This document shows, piece after piece, positions 10,716-23,042 of a DNA stretch of 64,000 nucleotides (its first letter is position 1; each line of letters opens with the position of its first letter). Position numbers and translations under genes: made by a program. The DNA comes from Sphagnum compactum (Eukaryota; Bryophyta; Sphagnopsida; Sphagnales), in assembly GCA_965153455.1 (NCBI GenBank), contig OZ234496.1:6643207-6707206 (forward strand), written 5' to 3'. Under the pieces are notes generated by a model. It searched no databases, was not told the origin of the DNA, and was given only the letters and a program-made list of their open reading frames with translations.

Positions 10716-13700
10716 AGGTCATGTAACATTAAAAATTTAACTAAATTTATATTTATATAATTTCAGAAATCAAAATCATTTCATTGGGAGATTTTTTGAA
10801 TTAAACTTTAGTACAACTATTATATTTGATTTTTTTCCAAATAAAAATATACAAATTAATGGAATTTTTTACCATTTGGAATTTTAAAATTCAATTAAAT
10901 GCAATCTCAATGAACCAATTGTAATTAAAAATACTTTAAACTAATGTAATACACTCTAAATTTTTTAATTAAAAAGCATTATAAATTTTTAAATTAATTA
11001 AATTTACTAATGATATTAAATATGTACATATGTGATCAATTTCAACATGAAATTAATTCATTATGTAATAAGGTTATAATGCACAATATTTTAAAAATAT
11101 ATGTGTTGATTTATTTTGTGATATATTTTTAATCATCACATGAAGTGATAGTTGGATGGTAAAGGCCTTGGGTGTTGTTGAAAAAGTGAAGGTTAAAATC
11201 TCAATTTGGACACATCATGATTATGACATCATCACCATAATTTAATGTGGGTTTGACAAACTAACAGCAATTAGCTCGTAAATAATAATTGGGCATTGGA
11301 TTCCCAAGCCTAGTATAATGTTGAACTTTTGAATAGTTTAGTTTTTAAAATAAAAAATTTCAAAGGTATCATTAGTACTATTATTTTTTATTTTTTAATA
11401 TCAAAATTTTATTGTTTAATTTCTTTTTAAAATTATTATTGCCACATCAACTAGTAGTTTCAGTTATTTCAATTGTTTTGGTTCAATTGTTTTAGATAGT
11501 CATTTTCAATATTTTTAGTTAAATAGATTTAGTTTGATTTTTGTCATAAACAACTAGTTTGTTTTGATTTTTAAAAAATTGTCCATTGCTTATTTTGACT
11601 AAAAATTTAATCACAAAACCAACATAAAAATGATGTTATGTAGTAGTAGAAATTAAGCTAGATTAGGTTAAGTAAGTAGTTAGCCATGTTAAGCTAAAAT
11701 AGGATTGATTTTATTTATTTATTTATTACCAAAAATAATAAATAAATGCATGGCATTTTTTTGTTTTGTTGTGAATTGTCACATGTCCATGCATCATGGG
11801 ATCAAAAATACCTATGTTTTCATATAAATGTGCAAACCAAGCAAAGGCCATGCCTAACAACAAGGTGCCAATGAGTCTAATTTGAAGTGGTTTAATTAGA
11901 CACCAATGAAGATGAAAGTCAAATAATGATGCATCCCCAAACTTTTTGAAAGACTAAGATGTGAGTCTAAAGGTGAAAATAATGGAAGAAAAAAAAATTG
12001 GGGTACGTTCCCTAGCTTGCAACACTTTGGGTGTAAGAGGGATGTGCTAGAGCTCTGGGATGGGGATTAGGATGAACTCACAAACGAAAATTCAAAATGA
12101 GATCAACCTGCACAACCAAAAAAAATGGCGGTTAGTGCAAGTTGAATGGAAGTGCTGCAGCGGATTTAATAAGGACAACCTTAAGCACAAGTTTTACACA
12201 ACCCACAAGGAGGCACCATTCCTTTCCCTATAGTATAATTTGTGACTCTTCATGAAGAATACATTCAAATGTCACATTTCCCTAGGACTTACAAGTGGGA
12301 ATCCCAAAACTGGGATTCTTGTTGTCCCAAAACTTTGGTCACTCATATCTTTTTTAAATCAAGTTTTTTTGAAAATGTGGAGGAAAAACTTATAGCCCTC
12401 AAAACGATCTTTCCAACGATGTATAACACACCCAATCGGACCTCATTTGTCCCTTTGCTTTTCAAGGATTTGTGATCGGGAATCAAATTTCCAAATTGAC
12501 TCCCACCCCTTCTTTTGATCACAACTCATGCAAATCAAGTCTACATGAACAATTTGAGAGCATTTTAAGCATGTACACTTCAAGACCTTTCTAATGGTGT
12601 CCTAGGGGCCTAATTTGATGCTTGTTTGTCTTTCTAACCAAAGCTTTAAACATTCACAACTCCACACAAAGTGGGAGTGCATTTGGGAGTCATTGGGCTT
12701 CATCCTTTGCACTCCCCCATTCATGAGAATGTGTTTCACACTTAAACACACATTTAACCTCATGAGCCCTTGCAATTCACACTTAATTGTCCAATGTTAA
12801 GGTTGTGATAAATAACTAAACGCATTTGGTTGATAAAACTTCGAAACTTTGACATGTGCCATCAAACTTGTCAAGTAGGTTAATTTGTGGCTCCTTTGGT
12901 TGAGTTGTGTTGCTGAAATGCATCCCAAGGAAGTCGAAGTTTGATTGGTTTGCAAATGAGCAACAAATTCACAAAGTACTTGATTTTCCTGTTCAAGATT
13001 CCTAAGGATAACAAGGACTTCTTCCATGAATGTATACATTATGAACATTGTGAAATATGAAACCAACAAGAGGTGGGTAATCCATAACCTTAGTCAACAA
13101 GAAATGGGTAATCTGCAACTTCTTGAAAATTATTTTTTTGAATAAGAGAAATGATCCACACTCAACTCCAAAAGAAATCTAATTCCTAAATGACTTATAG
13201 ACGTAAAAATAGACATAGACCTCATGGAGTTTGTTCAAATTGTCAAGGACACGAAAAATTATCAATAACTATTTTGGACACCTTGCAATTTTAATGTTCG
13301 ACATGGTTCATCAAATTGTCAAGCTTTGGAATTTTATTTTATTTTTTTCCTTCAAACAAATGTTCAAATTTTACATCTCACTTGGTGCATTGATTATGGA
13401 TTCAATTCATGGTAGGGAATTTGTTTAAGCATCTTGGAACTTCATGGACATGTCGTACAATTTCCTTTTTTTTTTTGTGGATATTGCTCAAACAAGTCTT
13501 CACAAAATTTCATCAAACACTACCATTGGTGATATTTCATCCAAAGAAATAGAAGTACATTGTGATGAAGATGGATTAGCCTCATCTTGAAGTGGTGGGG
13601 ATAGGATAGATTGGCATGTATCCCTCCTTTTGAACAATTTTCAAAAAGGCAGCTAATCATTTTGAAAAAAATATTTGAAAAAAATTGTACAATCATTCTT

Positions 13701-13729
13701 TTTCTAACATCATTTCCAACATGTGTTCT
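10716..13729. other. AT-rich intergenic DNA
   Basis: Very AT-rich from 10716 to about 11750, then moderately AT-rich. Short open frames (for example 12242-12475 and 12797-13069) show no recognisable domain. A tRNA-like A-box (GGATGGTAAAGGCCTTGGG) at about 11155-11173 may belong to an old SINE, but no clear B-box follows. Otherwise nothing is supported. Confidence 0.5.
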
Positions 13730-14270
13730 AATTTATTGCATCCATTTTGAATTTTGCATACGACCAAGTACCCATGATGTTGTTTGAAATGTTTTTGCAT
13801 CCATTGCCATAAATGTTGGGTTTCATGTTTTGTGTGAGTAGACACATGTCTTTTTGCTACCTTCCCTCCAACCTTTGTGTTAATGGGTCGATATCATGTT
13901 CAGTTCAAATAGAGTCCGCACCAGATCGTTAATGTTGTGGCCATCACTGATCCTATTCAAATAGATTTAATTTTGTGAATATCCATTTTTCGAAGAGTGA
14001 TTACAACAATTGTACCCTAGGCAAAGTATGGGTTCTACTACAATCGGCACCTTGGAGATGTGTTTTCTCCTCGTGCCATAGAGATATTTGGGTGCTTAGA
14101 CTAGCAAGCATACAACTTCCTTCATCAATGTGCTAACATGCTTTGGTTAGCAAAGGATTGTAAAGGTCTTCCACTGTTAGTTTTGTGTTCATTTAATAGG
14201 CAAAAGGTGTTGGTTGTGGCTTTATAAAAAGTTTAGGATGCTACCATTTGGAGGCATTGAACAATTGGAG
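13730..14270 (+). mobile_element. Decayed retroelement-like coding repeat, copy 1
   Basis: This segment is collinear with 42720-43200. Shared stretches include TGTTTTTGCATCCATT, an AATGGGTCGA(T/C)AT block, CAACTTCCTTCATCAATGTG and GGTGTTGGT(T/G)G. Conceptual translation of the better-preserved second copy gives fragments such as an FLHQCAN-like motif, typical of transposon-derived coding sequence in plants, but stops break every frame. Exact family unknown. Confidence 0.5.
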
Positions 14271-17200
14271 TTGAGGAGACCTCTTTTAAGTTGAGTACTT
14301 TTTAACGTTTCCTACCCCTTGTTGGATATGCTCCACACAATCAATGAGAATTTTAGGTCTTAGGTTATTATTTTGACCCCTTTACATGAATCCCTGTTGC
14401 TTTCTTGTGTAGCTTCTAACGATGCATCTATGCTTTTGGGTGTTGTTTTCTGGTAGCACAATATTTTCTCTTTTGTACCTCCCTTTCTCCTTTTGGGTGG
14501 GTGTTTGTTTTTTGATTAATCTTTTCAGGGCTTCATGTTTCATCATCTCATGGATGGAGAGAGAGACATGAGAGGTGGCACCTTACACATGAAAGCCAAT
14601 GGAGAAAATCTTTCTAAGAAGGTGCCATCTCACTGCAAAATAGGAAAGTTGGTTCTTTACACACAGAAAGGCAATTGTGATCATGTTGTAATTCAAGATT
14701 TTTTGCACATATCATGAATGATTGTACCCACTGAAGTCAAGCCATTTGTTTTGTGGCAACTTTTCATTACTTTGTGAAACTTTTTAGGGGAAAAATTGGG
14801 AGAATTATTTTATCACTGCAAGAAATGTGTTTTTCTTGAGAAAAAAATCTCACTTTTGAAAAATTTAAAAATCACTGAAAAGAAAACCATGAGACAGCAG
14901 CAGGTATAAGGAATTCAAAATCAAATTGCCCAACAATTGTGACATAGGTCATTGCTCATTGTAAAGCCTAATTACTAAAAAAACTATCCAGGAAAAATGC
15001 CATTTTGTTTTCCCCAAAAAATTTCAGTACTCAAGAAATGCATGTGCAATAGGCTAATGACATGAGTGATGAAGTATGAAGTGTAGGGTAATGCCCAAGG
15101 AGCAAGGACATCCCAAAGTAAGTGCCTGCTCAAGGCCAAGCCAAGGGGTGCTTACTTTTGGAACTACCCTGCTCTGAGGGCCATGTTCCCATGTGGAGTG
15201 CCAGTCCACCACAAGGATAAGCCACAATGAGAAAGCTGGATTGGGAATTTGCTTTAAAAAAGCGAAAACTTTCTTTCACATTGAAACCAGCATCCAAAGT
15301 GGTGGGCCAAAAGGGAGGGTTTCCTAACAACCCCTCATGTTACTGGGAGGCCACCCCTCGGGACTTTAGACACCATTATGGCCAGGTTCTCACTCACATC
15401 TCCAGGAAGCATCAAAGTTGATGGGGCTAAGAAAAAAACCCCACACACACAAAAAGAGAAGAGAAAAAACCCCCCACACACACACCAACACACACACCAA
15501 AGAGTTATCCGCAAAGTAACCCTGTTTTCACCCTCTCTTTGGGCCTCCTTTCACCCCCTATATCCCCTCTTTCAGTGGTATCTGCAAAGTAAAGACATTT
15601 TAATATACCTCAGTATAAAATGCCGATACCCAGCAGTTAGTTTGTGCACAAGGTTCGAGAGTAATTATAGTAGTTGTATGGTCAGAAGCAGCAGTGAAAA
15701 CATATGTAGCAGGTCTCCAAGTTTTTTTGAATCTCACCCTGTGTATGACCAAACTCAGGGTTCTGGTGCTGTTTTTTTCTTACTTTATGGATGCCTCTAA
15801 TGTAAAATCTGGTCCAAGTTATTCCTTCCCATCAATCTTGCTGACATGATAGAGAAAAATAGGATTAGGACTGCAAGCCTCTTTACCTAAGGTTGACATT
15901 CATAAAGAGACAGGACTGCTGTCTGGAATACCTACTGCTTTATTGACAATAGAAAATAATAAGAGCCTTTTCACCTTCAAACCAGCTAACATCACTATTG
16001 GGTGCAGTGTTTTTTTCTTTTTGGCGAATTATTATTGCCGCTTGGCGACCCAAAGGAAGAAAGAAAGAAAGAAAGAAAAAGTGTGAATCCTGCAAAGGAG
16101 TTTTTCTTTTGAAAAAAAGGCGTAAAGTCAGCATATTTTGATGAAAAAAAAACTGAAATCACCATATTATTAGACAACAAGTTCCAACATATCTTCTTCA
16201 CATGCTCGGAACTCTAAACTTTTCTAATGTTCAGTCTAACCTGTAGCCAAATTTGGCTAATTCTTCTTTGTGGATGAAGGCCAACCCACTAACTTACCTC
16301 ATAAAATTGAGAAAATAAAACACTTGTCGGGCAGTTATTTGATTTTTTTTTTAATAACCTCCAGTTTTGTTTAAACATTTGGAAATCAAAGAACCTCTGG
16401 TTTTTGAAAAACTTCAGAACCAAGAGAAGAACATCTTGCTCCAAATTTTTCTCAAAACCTAAGGAGGAACCAACGGTTTTCACAAAATAACCCCCCACAA
16501 AGAACTGAACTGAGGGCATTTCCATCCCACACTGGCAAACACCCCTTTTCATTAAATCTTGCAGCAGGATAGCGAAAATCCTGCTGCTCGCCTGTACTGA
16601 AGGTCCATTTTGCAGTGGTCATTTTAAAGCATCTAAAAGCTTTTTTCTACTAGGATTTGGACAGTGACTATTACTCGTCTAGATGTAAAGACATAAATGG
16701 TCTTTCAGCATTTTAAAGCGGCTCTTATGACGTCTGTGGGTGGGGACAATGATCAGTAAACAATATTCCATCCTGAAACAAGGCATCACAAACACGCTGG
16801 CCCTGCCAATATTGTACATTTACCTACTATATTCACACTGTGAACACAAAAACAATCCGTTCCAATCTAAACACTTTCACCAAAGAAACCGGTTCTCTTA
16901 ATGTGAAACTGGTTCTAATAAGGTTAAAAACTTCCAAAAGTTGGATCCAATGCGATAATCACTGTCCCTGTGGGGGCAGGGCCCAATAAAGGAGTTGTTT
17001 ACAGTTTTGAGATGGAGATGCTCTGACGGTTTTGTGGAAGGTTATTTGACTGAATCTTAGGTCTTTAAAAGAATGGTCATCTTATATCAAAATCAGTTCT
17101 CAGATTTTTAAAAACCCCGATTACCAGATCGAAATCCCTTATTTGGTTTTTGTTTTGAGAACCATGGTTATGTGTCTTTCAAAATTAGGAGGCCTGAATT

Positions 17201-19288
17201 TTCATTTCTGATCACTGGACAATCAGACCTTGGAAACATCCCCAATCCCCAAGGAAATTAAAAAGGATTTCACAATTTTCTTTCAACAAGCTCACACAGG
17301 TGCACTTGTCACTAGATTTCATTGCAAAAGTTTTATAAAATAAATTAAAAAAGGGAAAAATAATTATAAAAAATTTGTTTTTATAAGAAGCTTGTTGATA
17401 TCAATAAGTTTAAGATCGAAACTTTTTATGTTTATTACATAGTTATGAAAATTTATATTCTTGTTTGCACAAATATTTTTTCATCTTTCATAATTAATAT
17501 GTCACATCATTTTTCTATCATGTATTTCACACACATAAATTATGTTGAAACTTTTTAAAAGTAAAATCTTAATTATTTTCATAATTTTATTCCATAAAAT
17601 TTTATAATAATATAACAACTTATTTCATCAAGTGAAAATGTCCCAAAGCTCACAAACATTCACTTATATATTAATCATTTTTAAAAAAAAAATCTGTACA
17701 TAACTCTCCATGTGAATCCACATGCACATTAAAATAACAAAAACTTTTCATATGAATTATTATATATGAATCAATACATATTAATATGAAAAAAAAATTA
17801 TATGACTTTCCATAAAATAATAATCAATGCACATTATTGAAACTATAACCAAATTATTATGAAATTCAATTATCAAATAGATTACCAAATTTAATTGTTA
17901 GATAATTATATAAATAATAGTCTAATTATATCAAGTTACAAGCCCACTTGTATTCAAAGTCAAACCAATCAAATGACAAAACCCAAAAAGCTAAAACACA
18001 ACAAGAAAAAATTGAAGGAATAATGAAAATGAAAAAATCAAATAAGAAGAAAAGGACATATAACTTGTCTTTCATGTTAGCTCAATAACCAAACTCAAAA
18101 AGTTTAAGCTCAAATTTTATTTTCGGCCCATGGGGATGGATCTCACACTCACCAACACATCATATTCCTCTATTTTTGTATTAGAGAGTAACCAGGGTTT
18201 GGCTGGTTCCAGCCCCTAGCAAGCCTGGCAGTCTATGTCCGGTCCTGGGCATTAACACCTTTTACACATTTTACGGAATTGGCATGGTCTCTGCCACTGA
18301 TTACGTGTGCAGAATCGGCACCCTTGCGGTGTTGAACAGCCGATTCAGCATGAGAATAAATTGATGAAAAGGGAAAATAAGACCGAACAGAAAAATAGCA
18401 AAATTCTAATAAAAAAGTAGCAAAATTAAACTTAATAAGTATCCCCAGTTTATAGTGGGGGTATTTAGTAAATATTTACTCCAGGTTGAAAACGGTGATT
18501 AAAAATTCCAGGGGTGATGGGTCTCTGGTATAGCCTATTCTGGAACTTTAGGACTTCCAAAAAAGGTTCCTGGGTTCAAACCCAGTGGAGCTTCTGACAG
18601 CCCTCTGCCAATGAGCTTGACTTGGGGTTGTTGCCAACAACACCTTGTCAGGTAGGGCTCTCTCCAGTTATTATATAACTCCTTGGAAAAAAAGAAAATT
18701 TGATGACAACCAGTTTTGGAAATAGAAATTTCATGCAGCAGCCAATGAGAAGCAAAAGAAAGGGGCATATAGATCCTGCCCTCCCTGCATTGCATAGGTA
18801 GGTGGTCGGAAAGGGACCCCCCTCCAATAATTGAAATTGAACCTCATTCCCCCATTGGTGGAGCAGGCGAAATATTATAATGCAGAATCTTTGATTTCAT
18901 AAACCATGTTTGGTGAACGAGTTCTAGAGATGAATCTCCCCGGCAGTGTTTTTTTTTTTAAGGAATTTTTTTTTGTAACCAAAGTGATGATCATCCCATA
19001 AGCCAGATATGAAATAAAAATCTTTAATCATCGTTTTATATTTTTGGCTACATACACACTGAACACCAAATATAGAAATCTGATGATTTTCTCTTTCTTT
19101 TTTGATCATCACCTTTTTGGCGATTAAAAAACCTCCAAAATCACTTCATTACCAAATGTTTAATTTTCAATTTCGCCAATTAAAGAAAATGGCTGCCACC
19201 TACCCTCCAAAAAGACTGGAAAAGTTGCCGTCCTCCCATTACTAACTAGAGCGGTCGTCTTCTCGTTCTGGTCCTTTGCTCCGGTCCT
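14271..19288. other. Repeat-rich intergenic DNA
   Basis: No gene could be supported. Contents: CA-rich low complexity with short C and A runs (15430-15500), a GAAA microsatellite (about 16055-16080), a perfect hairpin (16561-16587), an extremely AT-rich block (about 17320-18000), and at 18580-18602 the self-complementary GGTTCCTGGGTTCAAACCC, reminiscent of a tRNA T-arm or Pol III B-box. Short frames such as 15378-15800 lack coding character. Confidence 0.5.
16561..16587. repeat. Perfect short inverted repeat
   Basis: GCAGCAGGAT (16561-16570) and ATCCTGCTGC (16578-16587) are exact reverse complements separated by 7 bases. No U-tract or coding neighbour gives it an obvious role. Confidence 0.8.
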
Positions 19289-19306
19289 GTGCGCGCGCGC
19301 GCGCAC
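19289..19306. repeat. Alternating GC dinucleotide tract
   Basis: An 18 bp stretch of GT-(GC)n-AC lies about 120 bp upstream of the DUF1218 start codon. It is self-complementary and purine-pyrimidine alternating, the classic Z-DNA-prone composition, in otherwise AT-rich surroundings. Confidence 0.85.
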
Positions 19307-19426
19307 TTGCGTTCGCAAGCGAAGCAATCGGGTGCGGCTTTTTTTCTTCCCTGTCTCGCTCTTCTCTTTCTTTGCATCTTGTTGTTGTTGGTTTTGTGTT
19401 GCAACAAAAGATTTTTTGTTATCAAG

Positions 19427-20050
19427 ATGGCGTTGAGTCAGGCCGGGGGTTTCGCGCTGCTGCTAACGTTTCCGGGACTTCTAGCGTTTGTTCTGGGCAT
19501 CATCGCTGAGAACAAGAAGCCAACAGCGAATCAATTGACAGGAAACGGAGGTGCAGTAACCTGCGAGTATCCCAAAGACCCAACGATCGTTTTGGGTGTG
19601 CTTTCGGTTGTGTTTCTGTTTGTGACGGCTGTGCTTGGTGGGGTGGCGCTGGTGTTCCCGTACCAGGGCAAGAGGGTTCCTATCGGTTCCCTTTTCAAGA
19701 GTAAAAGCCTCCTCACCTTCACCCTCTTGTCTGTCGTCATTTTCCTGGTGGCTGAAGCTTTGCTTCTGTGGGCAACCATTCTGGAGAGCATTCACCGCCG
19801 TCAATTCAACGGCAAAGTGGATCCCACGGGCGCCTGTCCAACAGCGAAAACAGGCTTGTTCGGCGGAGCCGCCTTCCTGGCTTTAGATTCCACGCTCTTC
19901 TGGCTCATCTGTTTGATGTTGGCCGTCAATGCCCGGGCTGATCACTTCGACTCCTTTGAAGAGGAAAATCTGAAGGGAAGCTATGAGGATGTGGGTAACG
20001 CGAATGAGTATGCCCCTGCTCTTGGTGCCCATCCAGCCGCTAGAGTATGA
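19427..20050 (+). CDS. DUF1218 four-helix membrane protein
   Basis: Intronless, 207 residues when started at the ATG at 19427, which begins MALSQAGGFALLL directly at the first membrane helix, as in the family. The frame is open upstream to 19289, but that stretch is unlike the family and is treated as leader. Four hydrophobic segments are visible: about residues 7-24 (ending in LGIIAENKKP), 50-72, 90-112 and 140-165. Cysteines around CEYPKD and TGACPTAKTG and an acidic C-terminal tail (DSFEEENLKGSYEDVG) fit the plant-specific DUF1218 family. Arabidopsis members include the MWL proteins that modify wall lignin and VCC/DEAL proteins in vein and leaf development (established knowledge). Which role applies here is unknown. 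An endomembrane or plasma-membrane location is inferred. GC content is higher than the surroundings, as expected for a real gene. Confidence 0.88.
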   Translation: MALSQAGGFALLLTFPGLLAFVLGIIAENKKPTANQLTGNGGAVTCEYPKDPTIVLGVLSVVFLFVTAVLGGVALVFPYQGKRVPIGSLFKSKSLLTFTLLSVVIFLVAEALLLWATILESIHRRQFNGKVDPTGACPTAKTGLFGGAAFLALDSTLFWLICLMLAVNARADHFDSFEEENLKGSYEDVGNANEYAPALGAHPAARV

Positions 20051-21061
20051 TTCCTGCGTATGGTGCCTGATTGTTAGGCACTAGGGATAGGACCCTGGTA
20101 TCAGCCTCTTTGGGATGGGGAAGGGATTCTGCTCGAACCCTCTCCTTCCTTCCATTTCTCAAACCCCATCTTCACATACCTATTCTGTGAAGTACTTACT
20201 GTTACAGGTTAATTAGTACTATGATTCAAACTGTTCTTATGTATTGCACACTCTCCTCCGACTTGTATTTTTTGCTGTTGGACATGCTGAATCCTGTATA
20301 TCGAAAAAATAATGAAGTTATTCTTCTTATCAACATGGGTGAGTGAGGGCATGCAACTTCCAAGTTCTCTTTTGCTCTGGCCAGGAAGGTTCAAGTAGGA
20401 GCATGTTGTGATGGTGGTATTTGACTAAGTGTAGCAGCTTCACATGAAGTCATGGAGAATACCACCATCACAACAACCACATATTGTTTTGTGGGTGTTC
20501 AGTAGACTAGATCATACAACCCCCCCATGTATGTATTGGAGTCCTAGAATATCTGCTACTTGTAGTGCTCTCGTTCTCTCTTTTGGAGCTTCACCCACTC
20601 ATTTTGTAAAATGGGATACACATGCCTCTTGAAGAAAGCTAATCTGAAAACATGGATAAAGGATAACAGCACTCTCATAGTGGCTGGGTTGAATTGAAAA
20701 CCAAGCATCTGTCTGATGAGTGCATGAATCTGCAAAGGTGTTTGATGACAGTTCCTTGTCTCTTTCAATCTATGTATTGAGAGAGAAGTTGGGAAATGAT
20801 GTGGGGAGCAAGTGTGTCCATATTTCCTGTGGACCATGAATGGTCAATACTGACTCCAATTAGTTTGAGAGTAGTGTATTCGGATGTCAACAATCAGGGA
20901 CTCAGCTTTGCTGTGGTGAGGATGGAAGCAAAGAGAATATAGCAGTTTTAGTGTCTACCTTTAGCAGATAGATGAGATTTTACCCATATCATGATAGAGC
21001 CAGAAACAGTGCTTTTGTGTTTAATGAACCCACCAGCAGTTTGTAGGGGGGTGAGATGGAA

Positions 21062-21255
21062 CAACTCTCTGCCTGTAATGGGCAATGAGTAGTTTTTGTG
21101 ATGATGTTCTTGTATTGCCATTCTTATAGCCTGGTTGCTTTGCTTTTACAGCTTACAGGGAGCAACTCTGCCTGTAATGGGCAAAAAGTGGTTTTCCTAA
21201 TGATGTTCTTGTATTGCCATTCTTATAGTCTGGTTGCTTCCTTTTACAGGTTTCC
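21062..21255. repeat. ~101 bp imperfect tandem duplication
   Basis: CAACTCT..GCCTGTAATGGGCAA followed by a GATGATGTTCTTGTATTGCC block and CTGGTTGCTT occurs at 21062 and again from 21163 with a few differences. No coding content is evident. Confidence 0.8.
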
Positions 21256-22299
21256 TTTCTGTTCCATTTTTTGGGGATGGACTTAAGAGATGAGAGTATG
21301 ATTTTTGTTGGGCTTTCTTTCATTTTAGGCGACCATGTTGGATCAGTCATCTAGAGAGTCTTTTCTTCAAATTTTTTTTCTCTCATCTACACCAGCATAT
21401 TTACATTCAATCTGAGTTAGGAAGTGTGCAATCCAGAGATTCTTATAAGGATACACATGCAGCCAGGTTGTGGGTTTCTTTTGTCATCCTATCCATACAA
21501 CAACATCAGCTGTGTTTTCAGATTTCTAGAATCAACATAGCTTTAAGTTGTAGGACAGTCAGAGTTTGCTGAATCTCCTAGTCACACAATATTATTTTGA
21601 AGTATTTGGATGTTTGATGCTTGAACGACTTTTTCTAGTCTTTATTTGCCATTATTGATGACAAACTTCAAAGGCAAAGTACTTTGTGGAATGAATAATA
21701 TCTGCAATCTGCTATCTTTTGGTGTCACTAATGCACACACAGGAATTGAGGTTTTGTAGACTTCTGCTGTTGACAAGAACAGGAAGCTAAACACCAGGTC
21801 TCAGTAGTGAGACATCAGAATGGGGACTTTTGGTTTTTGTGTGGTTGGGCATAAGTGAGAGACCTTAGCAGAATTGGCAGCAGCTCTACTCATTTTTTCC
21901 ACATTTTCCATCTTTTTGCATTTGAGTTTCTCATTCCTTCTGAAAATGTATGTGACCTGAATGTGATGTCTGTGTAATGATTTAATCAAAGACTTGGGGA
22001 GACTATTATGCACTTACCTACAGGCACAGTGGGCGGCTGATATCTTTCCCAAGTCATCTGAAAGCCAATGAAGTGGGTGGGGAGTCAGGGCAGCTCTGCA
22101 ACACAATCATGATGTTGAAGGTCATCGTCTGATAGTTTTTTTAGTGATGCTCAGCAGGTTATGATTGCACTCATTCTTGTCATGTTGCTTTCAAAGTGTT
22201 GTTGTGGGTGTAATTTTCTCTTTCCTAGATATCTTTTTGCATTTGAGTTCACATCTAAACATAATATAAACTTGTAATTAGCATAGGACTCAAGGAAAA

Positions 22300-22552
22300 C
22301 AAGGGGGTGCGTCACACTGTGGCCGTGCCATTTACATTAAAAAGTATCTCAAGGCAAAAGAAAATGATGGAAATTCAAATATGTCCCCATGCAAAAATAT
22401 AATCTTCAAAACAATCCTCTAAAAGAAACCAAAATCTTTCAAGATATTATTATAACTCTATAACTAATCTCAAGTTTTCAACACAAGCCAGGTTATCATC
22501 TTTCAAAAATCCTCATATAAAAATAGATGTTAGCCTTCTAAATCTGGCTACC
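22300..22552 (-). repeat. Dispersed repeat, copy B (inverted partner of 9610-9858)
   Basis: Reverse complement of this segment aligns along its whole length with 9610-9858, with scattered substitutions and small indels. The two copies sit in opposite orientation about 12.5 kb apart. No open frame spans it. Confidence 0.75.
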
Positions 22553-22904
22553 TTGGGGGGATTTTTTCACAAAATATCCTTTCTATGAGTCTTTTTGCAC
22601 ACAATATTATGTGAAAAACAATCCAAATTACCTCAACACCAGCAAAATAACCATGGGTGCTTAATCAGGTGCAAATGGTAGAGACTCCTTCCTCCCTTGG
22701 AATCATAATTGGCAATAGCCAATTACAAAATGGAATTTCTCACTTGTATTATCAGGGGTTGTGCATTACATGGGCCGAGCTTATTATGTACTACGGAATG
22801 ATCAAGTGCCTACCTTTTATGTTGGGTAAGTCACCCATCCGGATGAGAGGGGTAACATACCCGGCACAAAAGTGGGCAAATGGGCAGCCCTGAGCCTATT
22901 ATAT

Positions 22905-23042
22905 GATGTTAACATCTTTGGCAAATGACTATGACATGCGATGAAATAAGATGAGGAGCACAAATGTTATGTAGCCTAATTGTATTTTTTTTTAATGCAC
23001 AGGAAAAAGTGGCATAATCATTCACCAAAGATGTTAACATCA
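22905..23042. mobile_element. Short MITE-like element with ~30 bp terminal inverted repeats
   Basis: GATGTTAACATCTTTGG at 22905-22921 and its reverse complement CCAAAGATGTTAACATC at the other end (about 23026-23042) bound a 138 bp AT-rich core. Similarity continues inward (AATGA.TATG on the left against CATAATCATT on the right). GATGTTAACATC is itself palindromic. The target duplication is unclear. Confidence 0.65.

Noticed and set aside
19289-19426. 46-codon N-terminal extension of the DUF1218 frame
   Set aside because: Family proteins start at the first membrane helix; the extension includes the GC repeat and would add an atypical segment.
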